A stretch of DNA of 64,000 nt from Limnothrix sp. FACHB-406. Its GTDB lineage: Bacteria > Cyanobacteriota > Cyanobacteriia > CACIAM-69d. A program made the translations under genes and the position numbers. Positions 46,369 to 54,200 of the stretch are shown here, piece after piece. Below the pieces are notes generated by a model. That model worked only from the letters and a program-made list of their open reading frames with translations, made no database searches and had not been told where the DNA came from. The stretch is from NCBI RefSeq assembly GCF_014698235.1, contig NZ_JACJSP010000014.1, positions 1-64,000 of the forward strand, written 5' to 3'. Position 1 is the stretch's first letter. Every line of letters starts with the position of its first letter.

Positions 46369-47091
46369 CTAGGCCGCTTGGGAGGGTTGATCGATCGGGG
46401 AGACTTTGTGTTGGTCGATCGCAGCCTTGCATTGGTCGATCGAACCCCGATCGCGCAGTTGGGCCACCAAAGCACCATAGGCCCGCTCATTTTGTTGCAG
46501 CAGCGTCTTGGCTCGCAAAATCGACAAATTCATTTGGGCGGTGGCATTGGGGCGGTTGCCTTGGCCCTGGGTGCTGAGTTGGGCCCAAAGGCTCAGGAGT
46601 TTTTGGCGATCATCACTGCCGCCTTCCGCGTTGCCATAAACCAACTGTTCAGCAGCAATGCCCGCCATCCAAACGGTGGCGTAGTGGCTGAGAATGCGGG
46701 CCGGCACTTCACCGCGATCGAGCCATTGGGCCAGTTCCTGATCGGCAAATTGCACCCCACCGGAACCGGGATAGCCCTGTTGGAACGCTTCCCAAGCATT
46801 GAGGGCATAGCCAGAAACGGGAATTTCCAACAAGTGGGCCACCAAAAAATGGCCCGCCTCGTGGTGCAAAATGCGATCGCGGTGGGCCGTCGATCGGTTG
46901 GCAAACCAGTCCACCAGCAACGTGCCGCCCCGACCTTGCCACCCAAAGCGATCGACCGCCGCCAATCCCAAAAAGCCAGCGGTGAACAGGGCTGGCACTT
47001 CCGCCGGGAGGGCAATCAAGGGGCCAAACAGGCTAGACAAGGTGACCACAAACACCCCGATCGCAACCAGATTGAGCGTGATGTTTCCCAT
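46369..47091 (-). CDS. Stand-alone M41-type membrane metallopeptidase
   Basis: This 240-residue membrane protein has two N-terminal hydrophobic segments (about 5-28 and 31-47) and the zinc motif HEAGH (77-81) in the context LHHEAGHFLVAHLLEIP. The C-terminal helices resemble the peptidase part of FtsH. The AAA ATPase domain of FtsH is absent and there is no frame for it nearby. Such ATPase-free FtsH-like proteins occur in cyanobacteria and plastids with unknown targets. It is divergent from the DUF1995 gene; the 80-base gap must hold both promoters. Confidence 0.82.
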   Translation of the reverse strand: MGNITLNLVAIGVFVVTLSSLFGPLIALPAEVPALFTAGFLGLAAVDRFGWQGRGGTLLVDWFANRSTAHRDRILHHEAGHFLVAHLLEIPVSGYALNAWEAFQQGYPGSGGVQFADQELAQWLDRGEVPARILSHYATVWMAGIAAEQLVYGNAEGGSDDRQKLLSLWAQLSTQGQGNRPNATAQMNLSILRAKTLLQQNERAYGALVAQLRDRGSIDQCKAAIDQHKVSPIDQPSQAA

Positions 47092-47171
47092 AGCGGCGGT
47101 GGCAAAGCGGCCAAAAACGGTATAAAGAACAGTATTTGTAGCTTAATAGTTTTTTCATAGAAACCCCTATC

Positions 47172-47927
47172 ATGAGCGGAATTCCCCAGGATTTAGCCGA
47201 GGCGATCGCCCAAGCCCGCAGTGCCACCCTTGCCGCTTTGGATGAGGGGCTAACGCTCATTCAGGTGGAATTGGTTTTGCCGGAGCTGAAAGTGATGCCC
47301 GTGGCGGAAAGTTTCCTCGCGGCCTTGGAACCCTGGGGCGATCGGCTCAAAATCTTTTTTCCCGATGCGGGGGCGGCCGCCTTGGCTCGGCGCGATTGGG
47401 GCGATCGCCCTTTTCGGATCACCGATGTGGGATCGGGGCGCACTCCCATGACCGGCAAGGTGCAACCGGAGGATGGCATCTTTTTGTTCATTGAACCGTC
47501 GGCCGTGGAAGTGACTCAGGTGGAGCAACTGTGCCAAGAGGCGGGCGATCGACCCGTGATTTTCCTGAATCCTCGGATGGAAGACCTGGCGATCATTGGC
47601 ATTGGCTATGCGGGCCGGCAACTGCGCGATCGGTTCTTAAACCGAATTGTCACGGCCTATTATCTGCGCCCCATTGAAGGAGCAGCCGTGCGCCGGGCTT
47701 TCCCGGGCCAGTGGGAAGTGTGGCTGGAACCCGCTGACGAGAATGCTGATTATCAATTGGTGGCCACCCGTCCCCAACGGCCCGCTGGCGAGGCCTTGGA
47801 TGAAATCTTGCTGCAAGCCACTGGCGGTGAGGACACCAACAGCCCCAACGCGGCCGTGAATGCGGCGGCCCAGCGCCAAGGCTTCCTGGGGCAATTGCAA
47901 AATTTCCTGAAGGCCCTCAGCAACTAG
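47172..47927 (+). CDS. DUF1995 family protein
   Basis: This 251-residue soluble protein belongs to DUF1995, a family of photosynthetic organisms. It contains LIQVELVLPELKVMPVAESFL near residue 32 and PVIFLNPRMED near residue 128. Plant relatives are implicated in photosystem assembly, but the function here is unknown. The ATG at 47172 lies 8-10 bases after an AAACCCC stretch with no clear ribosome site. It is divergent from the M41-type peptidase gene. Confidence 0.82.
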   Translation: MSGIPQDLAEAIAQARSATLAALDEGLTLIQVELVLPELKVMPVAESFLAALEPWGDRLKIFFPDAGAAALARRDWGDRPFRITDVGSGRTPMTGKVQPEDGIFLFIEPSAVEVTQVEQLCQEAGDRPVIFLNPRMEDLAIIGIGYAGRQLRDRFLNRIVTAYYLRPIEGAAVRRAFPGQWEVWLEPADENADYQLVATRPQRPAGEALDEILLQATGGEDTNSPNAAVNAAAQRQGFLGQLQNFLKALSN

Positions 47928-48066
47928 ACCTTCCGCAGTTCGGGCTTTTGCCATTGGGTTAATCAACGAACTGAAGATGAGGGGAACGGGAAGCGGGTTT
48001 GAACACAAGCCATCGGTTCGATCGAGTCCGGCCGCGATGGCTGATTCTTCTAACCCCAACCCACCC

Positions 48067-48092
48067 GGACAAGGGGTTTAAACCCCTTGTCC
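48067..48092. repeat. 26-bp perfect palindrome around AAGGGGTTTAAACCCCTT
   Basis: A perfect palindrome centred on TTTAAA spans 48067-48092 in the 411-base gap after the DUF1995 gene. The core AAGGGGTTTAAACCCCTT recurs at 59035-59054. The gap contains no gene; the rest is GATCG-rich. The repeat may be a small mobile palindrome or a protein site. Confidence 0.75.
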
Positions 48093-48338
48093 CCACGATC
48101 GATCTGCCCCCTGCGATCGAACAACGGCAGCTCGATCGGTTGGATCGGCTCGATCAGCTACATTCGTCACCGTAACTTGTGACGATTCTCACGGGCGATC
48201 GTGGATCAGGTATTAAGCGGTCAAAACCCGATGGCGCTAAGCTGTAAGTCGAATTAACGGCGGTCTGCGAAAAAATCCCCCATCAGATCGCGATCGTGAA
48301 CTGGCATGTTGGGGCGATCGCACGTCAAGATAATAGGT

Positions 48339-49097
48339 ATGGATGCGACTTCAGCGACTCGAAAAATTGTCATTGGTGATGTCCACGGACAATACGATGG
48401 CTTAATGCACTTGTTGGGCTTGATTGCACCTGGCCAGGATGATCAGCTCTGCTTTGTGGGTGATTTAATCGATCGCGGCCCCAAAAGTGCCCAGGTGGTG
48501 GATTTCGTGATGCATAGCCCCTACCAATGCTTGCTGGGGAATCACGAACGCATGTTGCTGGACATTTTGCACGAGGGTCAAGTGCTGCAACAACCGCTGC
48601 AAGCCTGGCTCTTCAGCGGTGGACAAATGACCCTGGTGAGCTACCAAGATTTTTATGGCGAGCCGGGAATTCCCCACGCGCACTTTGACTGGATGCGATC
48701 GCTCCCCCTCTACGTTGATTGGGGTGACTATTGGATTGTCCATGCGGGGGTGGATCCCACTTTGCCCCTAGATGTGCAAGGCATTCAGCAATTTTGTTGG
48801 ATCCGTGACTCGTTCCACAGCTTCCCCCAGCCCTACTTCAACGACAAAACGATCGTGACGGGCCACACCATCACCTTCACGCTCCCGGGCATTGAACCGG
48901 GGCAATTGGCTCGGGGGCCCGGCTGGCTGGACATTGACACCGGAGCCTATCACCCCCGCAGCGGTTGGTTGACGGGCGTTGACCTCACTCAGCAAATGGT
49001 CTACCAGGTCAATATTTATCGCAGTGAAACCCGAATTCGGCCCCTGGCGGAAGCGACAATCTCGATCATGCCAGAGGCCGTGGTGGGTCGATTCTAG
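48339..49097 (+). CDS. PPP-type serine/threonine phosphatase
   Basis: This 252-residue metallophosphatase has all the metal motifs of the PPP superfamily: GDVHGQYDG, GDLIDRGPKS and GNHERML in the first 80 residues. The later His residues lie in WIVHAGVD and VTGHTITF. It should dephosphorylate phosphoproteins or nucleotides such as Ap4A. Because substrate-selecting residues are not certain, protein phosphatase is only the most likely reading. The ATG at 48339 follows an ATAGGT sequence; the frame is open 11 codons earlier. Confidence 0.88.
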   Translation: MDATSATRKIVIGDVHGQYDGLMHLLGLIAPGQDDQLCFVGDLIDRGPKSAQVVDFVMHSPYQCLLGNHERMLLDILHEGQVLQQPLQAWLFSGGQMTLVSYQDFYGEPGIPHAHFDWMRSLPLYVDWGDYWIVHAGVDPTLPLDVQGIQQFCWIRDSFHSFPQPYFNDKTIVTGHTITFTLPGIEPGQLARGPGWLDIDTGAYHPRSGWLTGVDLTQQMVYQVNIYRSETRIRPLAEATISIMPEAVVGRF

Positions 49098-49153
49098 GGG
49101 CGATCGCCTGTTTTCAGTGCTCGTTTTCAGTGCCCGTTTTTAGCGCCTGGCCG

Positions 49154-49987
49154 TTAGCGCAGGGCCGATCGCACAAATCCTTGATATTCCGCATTGTCCA
49201 GCCCCATGCCATTGCTGCCATTGGGGCCAATCAGTTGCAGCAATCGCGCCACCCGTTCATCACTGTTGGGGTGGGTGCTGAGGATGGCAGGCGGTTCCCG
49301 CCGACTACGAAGTTTTTGTAAAAAGCTGGGCAACCCGATCGGGGCATATTGGGCCCGTTGCAGCAGGGTTACCCCCACTTGATCGGACTCAAATTCCGCT
49401 TGGCGACTGCGGGGCAAATTTAACGCCAACTCCACACCCAGGCTGGTGGCCCGGCGGCGATCGAGACCCGTGGCGCTCAAAATTCCGTCCGACAGGGCCC
49501 GGCTCCGCAGGTTTTTAACCACATGGCGCTCGGTGATGTGGCCAATTTCGTGGGCCATCACGCCAGCGAGTTCCGCTTCGTTTTCGGCCGCAACCATCAG
49601 CCCCAAATTGACATAAACAAAACCGCCCATGGTGGCAAAGGCGTTGATATCGCGGCTGTTGACCACCCGAAAGGTGTAGGGAATGTTGGGGCGGCTGCTG
49701 ACGGCGGCGAGGCGCTGCCCGATCGAGTCCACCAGCCGATTGAGGGGACTGTTATTCACCAATCGCAATTGGCGGCTCAGTTCCCGATCGATCTGTCGCC
49801 CTAAATCCACTTCTTGGGCATCGGAAAGATTCGAGAGTTGATAAACTTCAAAGCCGCGTCGGAGCAGGTCTAACCAATCGACCGCTTGGACGATCGGTGG
49901 CGTGCTGAGGGTGGTGATCACGGCCGCACAAAGGGCCAGCAAACCGTAAATCCAGCGGCGCGATCGCCCGGAGGTGAGGAAAGTCAT
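49154..49987 (-). CDS. M48-family metallopeptidase
   Basis: This 277-residue exported protease has an N-terminal signal/anchor (WIYGLLALCAAVITTLS). It has the zinc motif HEIGH (about residue 150) in LAGVMAHEIGHITERH, with the third ligand Glu in SRQAEFESDQVG. It resembles BepA/YggG-type periplasmic proteases involved in outer-membrane quality control. An AAGGAAC ribosome site precedes the ATG at 49987. It faces the phosphatase gene across a 56-base gap. Confidence 0.9.
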   Translation of the reverse strand: MTFLTSGRSRRWIYGLLALCAAVITTLSTPPIVQAVDWLDLLRRGFEVYQLSNLSDAQEVDLGRQIDRELSRQLRLVNNSPLNRLVDSIGQRLAAVSSRPNIPYTFRVVNSRDINAFATMGGFVYVNLGLMVAAENEAELAGVMAHEIGHITERHVVKNLRSRALSDGILSATGLDRRRATSLGVELALNLPRSRQAEFESDQVGVTLLQRAQYAPIGLPSFLQKLRSRREPPAILSTHPNSDERVARLLQLIGPNGSNGMGLDNAEYQGFVRSALR

Positions 49988-50208
49988 AGCTTCAGTTCCT
50001 TTGCCGATCCCTTTTCCCATCTATCATTGACCGGGATGCCTCAAAACTGCGGGATTCGATCGGCCACTGACACGATCGACCAATCCTGAACTAGGCTGCT
50101 CTGAATGACGGAATTTCCCATTCTCAAGATCCAACGACGCTGTACTTTGGAGATAGAAATCAGCAGGGGTGCATTAGCGGTCGAAATTGCCCAAATTCAA
50201 CCATTCCC

Positions 50209-50322
50209 GTCGCCAACATTTTCCACCTTCAGCATTTCCAGCATTCTTCAGCATTTCCAACATTCTTCAGCATTGAAAATTCCCAGAATTCAGCATTTCC
50301 AGGATTTAGCATTTCCAACACA
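50209..50322. repeat. Short TTCAGCATTTCCA-like repeats
   Basis: Imperfect copies of about 11 bases (for example TTCAGCATTTCCA and CAGCATTCTTCAG) fill most of 50209-50322 in the region upstream of the 140-residue hypothetical gene. A frame through them at 50105-50341 reflects only the repeat. No promoter was recognised. Confidence 0.65.
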
Positions 50323-50361
50323 AGGGTTAACCAACAGCTAGGCAAGGATTGAGGTATTGGC

Positions 50362-50784
50362 GTGGAAACAGCGGAGCAAGCAAATCAGCAGGTGAACCCA
50401 ATCCAAATCACCTATCCTGAGAAAACGGTGCATCGAGCCGCGCGTGCTGTCCGTTGTGCGCCGTTTGGGGTGAAGTTCTACGAGTCCATGCGCAGTCGCA
50501 GTGTGGCGATCGCGGAGTTGGTGGGTGTGGCGGCTGTGCAACAATCAATGACCCGATCGCCCTTGGGCGAGTTGGCCGCAGAAAACGAACTGATGTGGCT
50601 AATTCAGGTGGGGATGTTACGACGGGAGGTTGATGGTCAAGGTTTGACCGATCGATTCCGGCTCACGCCCCTGGGGTTTTTGTTGCTCGATCGGTGGCAG
50701 GCGAACCCCGCCGCCTGGACTCAGGGCCGATGGGGCGATCGCCTGCGGAATGGTCTGTGGCGCTGGGGACGATGGCCGCTCTAA
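50362..50784 (+). CDS. Conserved hypothetical protein with winged-helix-like fold
   Basis: This 140-residue basic protein has a helical first half (VKFYESMRSRSVAIAELVGVAAV) and a winged-helix-like second half (LMWLIQVGMLRREVDGQGLTDRFRLTPLG). It resembles a small cyanobacterial family of unknown role (Npun_F0494-like, an uncertain recollection). The start is GTG at 50362. It has no membrane segment. Confidence 0.6.
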   Translation: METAEQANQQVNPIQITYPEKTVHRAARAVRCAPFGVKFYESMRSRSVAIAELVGVAAVQQSMTRSPLGELAAENELMWLIQVGMLRREVDGQGLTDRFRLTPLGFLLLDRWQANPAAWTQGRWGDRLRNGLWRWGRWPL

Positions 50785-50964
50785 GTTTCGGTCTCTCGTG
50801 ATCATTGCTCAGTTTCAGCTTCCAGTTCTGTCGCCCGGCTTCGGCCCGGATTTCGACGCGAACTTCGGCATGAATCCTTCCCCGCCGTGGTGAAGGCTCT
50901 TGCCCCTTAAAACATTTCAGTAATCGCAGTATTTGGGATAACCGATCGTTTATCGGTTCCGAAG

Positions 50965-52401
50965 TTGAAGTTTATGGACACACAGGCTCTCAAAGCAATT
51001 TTGCTGATCGGCACAGGTAACGCGGCCGGGAAGTCGCTGTTGGCTTCGGCGCTCGGTCGGCTGCTGTATCGACGGGGCCTGAAGGTGGCTCCCTTCCAAG
51101 CCCAAAGCACCTCCTCGATGCTCTACACCACCAACCAAGGGGAACAAATCGCCTATTTCCAGGCGGTGCAAGCCTGGGCGGCCCGCACGGAACCCCAAGC
51201 GGATTTCAATCCCCGCTGTTCCGGTGATCAGTCTCCGGAACGGGTCTGGGCGGTGCTCAAACAATCCCTTGAGCGGTTAACTCAGGCCTTTGATGTGTTG
51301 GTGGCCGATGGGGTGGGCAGCCCGGCCGATGCGTATTTGACGGGGCAGGATGTTTGTAACTTGCACTTGGCGCAAACCCTGAATGCGCCTGTGGTGTTGG
51401 TGGTGGATGCCGATCGGGGGGGCTGGTTGGCCAGCGCGATCGGGACGTTGGAGCTGATGGATCCAACCGAAAAAGCATTGGTACGGGCAATCATCATCAA
51501 CAAATATCGGGGCAATCCCGATCGGCTCAAGCCCGGTCGCGATTGGTTGGAACAGCGCACCGGAATTCCCGTGGTGGGAGTCATGCCCTGGCTCCAGAAC
51601 CTTTTCCCTTCGCCCGAGTCGATCGACCTGTTTGCTCGCCGTCGTCGTCAATCGGACATTGAAACCACGATCGCCGCCGTACGCTTGCCCCACATCGCCA
51701 GCTTCAGCGATCTGGATCCGCTGTCGGCCGAGCCAACGGTTTCCCTTCGCTACATTGATTTGGGTCAAGAATTGGGCTATCCCGACGCGGTGGTTTTGCC
51801 GCGATCGAACAACCTGGCCGAAGATCTCCAGGCCCTGCACCAATCCGGTTTTGCGGAAGATCTCCAGCAATACGCGATCGCGGGCGGCACTATTTTGGGC
51901 ATTGGCGAAGGATTCCAGATGCTGGGTCGCCAGGTGGTGCAACTGCAAGGGCTAGACACCGCTTCCCAAGAACTGATGGGACTGGATCTGTTGCCCATCT
52001 CCAGCATCACCACAGGCGACTGGATCGATCGGGAACGCCAGGCCACCTCCAACTATCCTCAAGCGGGCTTGCCGGTCACCAGCCGCGAATTTCGCCAAAG
52101 CTACACCCAAATTTTGGACAGCCAAAGCGTGCAGTCCCTCTTTGACGATGCCAAGCTGGGTGTGGTGTCCAGCAGCCAACTGGTTTGGGGAACCTATCTG
52201 ACGGATATTTTTGATAGCAGTCCTTGGCGGCGGGCTTGGCTCAACCGTTTGCGCCACCAACGGGGTCTGTCTTCCTTGCCCACGGGAATTCCCGACTACC
52301 GGGAGCACCGGGATATGTTGCTGGACTCACTGGCCGACGATGTGGCGGTCAATATCAATCTCGATCGACTCTGGGCCGCCATCGGCCTTCACTTTAAATA
52401 A
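50965..52401 (+). CDS. CobQ-like protein with a degenerate glutaminase domain
   Basis: This 478-residue homologue of cobyric acid synthase (CobQ) should use ATP to amidate or otherwise activate a carboxylate, but its glutamine amidotransferase half has lost catalytic residues. The N-terminal P-loop-like region (IGTGNAAGKSLLASALGRLL) and VVDADRGGWLASAIGTLELM are recognisable. In the C-terminal domain the usual nucleophile motif GICGGY reads GIGEGF (Cys to Gly at about 314), and the usual GTYLHGLF reads GTYLTDIF (His to Thr at about 412). It therefore cannot hydrolyse glutamine in the known way. Other differences include an altered EGAGSPAE motif (DGVGSPAD). It may have another role or take free ammonia. 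Confidence 0.8.
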   Translation: MKFMDTQALKAILLIGTGNAAGKSLLASALGRLLYRRGLKVAPFQAQSTSSMLYTTNQGEQIAYFQAVQAWAARTEPQADFNPRCSGDQSPERVWAVLKQSLERLTQAFDVLVADGVGSPADAYLTGQDVCNLHLAQTLNAPVVLVVDADRGGWLASAIGTLELMDPTEKALVRAIIINKYRGNPDRLKPGRDWLEQRTGIPVVGVMPWLQNLFPSPESIDLFARRRRQSDIETTIAAVRLPHIASFSDLDPLSAEPTVSLRYIDLGQELGYPDAVVLPRSNNLAEDLQALHQSGFAEDLQQYAIAGGTILGIGEGFQMLGRQVVQLQGLDTASQELMGLDLLPISSITTGDWIDRERQATSNYPQAGLPVTSREFRQSYTQILDSQSVQSLFDDAKLGVVSSSQLVWGTYLTDIFDSSPWRRAWLNRLRHQRGLSSLPTGIPDYREHRDMLLDSLADDVAVNINLDRLWAAIGLHFK

Positions 52402-52462
52402 CGCAAAATAACGCAACAGAATGAGCGATTCAAGACGCAACTCAGGATGTTGCTTCAGAAAA

Positions 52463-52534
52463 TGGGTGACCTGGGATTCGAACCCAGAACCAGCGGATTA
52501 AGAGTCCGATGCGCTGCCGTTGCGCCAGTCACCC
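52463..52534 (-). tRNA. tRNA-Lys (CUU anticodon)
   Basis: The minus strand folds as a complete 72-base tRNA starting GGGTGACTGGCGCAACGG and ending CCCAGGTCACCC with discriminator A. The acceptor stem GGGTGAC/GTCACCC pairs fully, and the T-loop reads GGTTCGAATCC. The anticodon loop is CTCTTAA, giving anticodon CTT, which reads AAG. CCA is not encoded. It lies in the gap after the CobQ-like gene. Confidence 0.96.
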
Positions 52535-52967
52535 TGGTTGCTTGTGGGTCAAGCTTGTTTATATTGCCAAAGATGCTGAAAAAGTTCAAGCACCTTTGCC
52601 AGAATTCACCCAGAATGGGAATGGAAAACACGATCGCCCCCGCCAAGGATCGCGATCGGCCAGCAAATTAGCCCCTCAGCGGCGAGATTCTCAGGTGCTA
52701 GACCCTCAAGCGCCAGATTCTCAGCCAGAGCACGACAAGGTTAGTTTGCCGTTTCCAAGCTTGGCATTTCCCGATCGGCTCATCTCCAGCATCCGCCAAC
52801 CCCGCGCACCCCGCCCAATTCGCTGCCCGATCGTCCCTTGGCAGCCGCTGGTGGTGATGCCCAGTGGCGAAAAGCGGCCAGTTCCGCGATCGGGGCCCCG
52901 CAATTCGGGATGAGTGATACCTTGGCTAGAGTTGGCATTCACGGCGGCGAGTTGGGAGAGCAAGGTT
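52535..52967. other. Intergenic region, no clear gene
   Basis: About 430 bases separate the tRNA from the GAF-PAS gene. A plus-strand frame runs through 52509-52913 and ends in a Pro/Arg-rich tail, but it starts inside the tRNA and shows no family pattern. I treat it as unsupported. The first part downstream of the tRNA is AT-rich. Confidence 0.4.
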
Positions 52968-54095
52968 ATGAGCGATCGCGATGGGTCCGGCATCTTGGCC
53001 AGTCCCGAGGTTTCCAGACTCAATGCTGAAATCGATCGCCTCAATGCCCACAACGCTGCCCTTCGTCTTCAGCAGGAACTGTTGGGCAGTTGGATCGTGA
53101 CAGCCCGAATGACCACCGCCACCGGCTTGGTGTTGCGGGCCCTGACTCAACAGATCTTGGAAGCCCTGCAATCCCTGTGCCAGGCAGAACAGGGCAGTAT
53201 TTTTCTCCTCGATGAGCACCTGCAAGCCACGGAATGTTTGTTGGCCCGAGGCTCCACCATTCGGGAGCAAAAGCGAGAAATCGTTAACCAAATTCTGAAA
53301 GAAGGGCTGGCGGCCTGGACGATCCAGCATCGACAAATCGCGATCGTGATGGACACCATGACCGATGAGCGGTGGTTGCAACTGCCCAACCAGCCCTACA
53401 CGGTGCGATCGGCCCTTTGCATCCCCATCCAGCGCGGAAAACGGCTGTTGGCGCTGGCCACCCTCATGCATAGCCAACCGCACCACTTCACCCCCTTGCG
53501 TGTGGAGCAGGCCCAATTTGCCGCCGACGCGATCGCCCTCAACTTAGAAAACGCCTTGCTCTATGACCAGCTCACCAGCAGCCTAAACGAAAGCAAAGAG
53601 GATCCCCTCAGCCACGAAGCGCCGTCCTTCGCGGGCGAATCCAACGCCTTGCCCTCCTTGGCGAACCCCTTTGAAGACTCGATCGCCAGCTCCAACATTC
53701 TCCCCAGCAGTATCCAAAGTGCCGTCAATGCCAGCGAAGCCCGCGGCCTCGAAGAAACCGGCCTTTACATCACCACCGCTGAAGGACGGTTGCGTTACGT
53801 TAACCGCTGCTTTGCCCAAATTTTTGGCTATCGGCGGCGCGAATTGGCGCGGGTTGAATCCATCCTGGATTTAATTCCCGTGGACTATCAAGCCATGCTG
53901 GTTCACAAGCTGGAAGACTGCATTCGCGACAACCAGCGCCCCTTAAGCTGCTTGCTGCCGGGACTGCATCGATCGGGGCGGTTGATTGGCCTCGACTTGT
54001 ACGGTGAGCGGATTCACTTTTCCGGCGAACCGGGCGTGATTGGCATGGTGCGCCGGGTCGATTCATCGCCCTATCGCACGGGCAACACCGTTTAA
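52968..54095 (+). CDS. GAF-PAS sensory protein
   Basis: This 375-residue cytoplasmic protein has an N-terminal coiled segment, a GAF domain (about 45-200; motif AEQGSIFLLDEHL and YTVRSALCIPI) and a C-terminal PAS-like domain (about 265-370; RLRYVNRCFAQIFGYRRREL). No output domain such as a kinase or GGDEF follows, so it would act through protein contacts. The ATG at 52968 has GGAGAGCAAGG upstream and is preferred to one 18 codons earlier. Confidence 0.8.
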   Translation: MSDRDGSGILASPEVSRLNAEIDRLNAHNAALRLQQELLGSWIVTARMTTATGLVLRALTQQILEALQSLCQAEQGSIFLLDEHLQATECLLARGSTIREQKREIVNQILKEGLAAWTIQHRQIAIVMDTMTDERWLQLPNQPYTVRSALCIPIQRGKRLLALATLMHSQPHHFTPLRVEQAQFAADAIALNLENALLYDQLTSSLNESKEDPLSHEAPSFAGESNALPSLANPFEDSIASSNILPSSIQSAVNASEARGLEETGLYITTAEGRLRYVNRCFAQIFGYRRRELARVESILDLIPVDYQAMLVHKLEDCIRDNQRPLSCLLPGLHRSGRLIGLDLYGERIHFSGEPGVIGMVRRVDSSPYRTGNTV

Positions 54096-54131
54096 GGAGA
54101 GTGGTTGAATTAGCCAGTGGTCTACGGGTCA

Positions 54132-54152
54132 GGTGGGCATTGCCCACCCTAC
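54132..54152. repeat. Dispersed palindrome, copy 2
   Basis: GGTGGGCATTGCCCACCCTAC at 54132-54152 is the second copy of the sequence at 36823-36843, with one base different. It lies between the convergent GAF-PAS and Flv3 genes, so it may serve as a bidirectional terminator. Confidence 0.7.
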
Positions 54153-54200
54153 CGGCTGTTGATTAACCCTTGACCCGATCGCGCCCCGGAGTCCTGGTGG

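Noticed and set aside
52509-52913. Plus-strand frame starting inside the tRNA
   Set aside because: It begins within the tRNA-Lys gene and has no recognisable domain.
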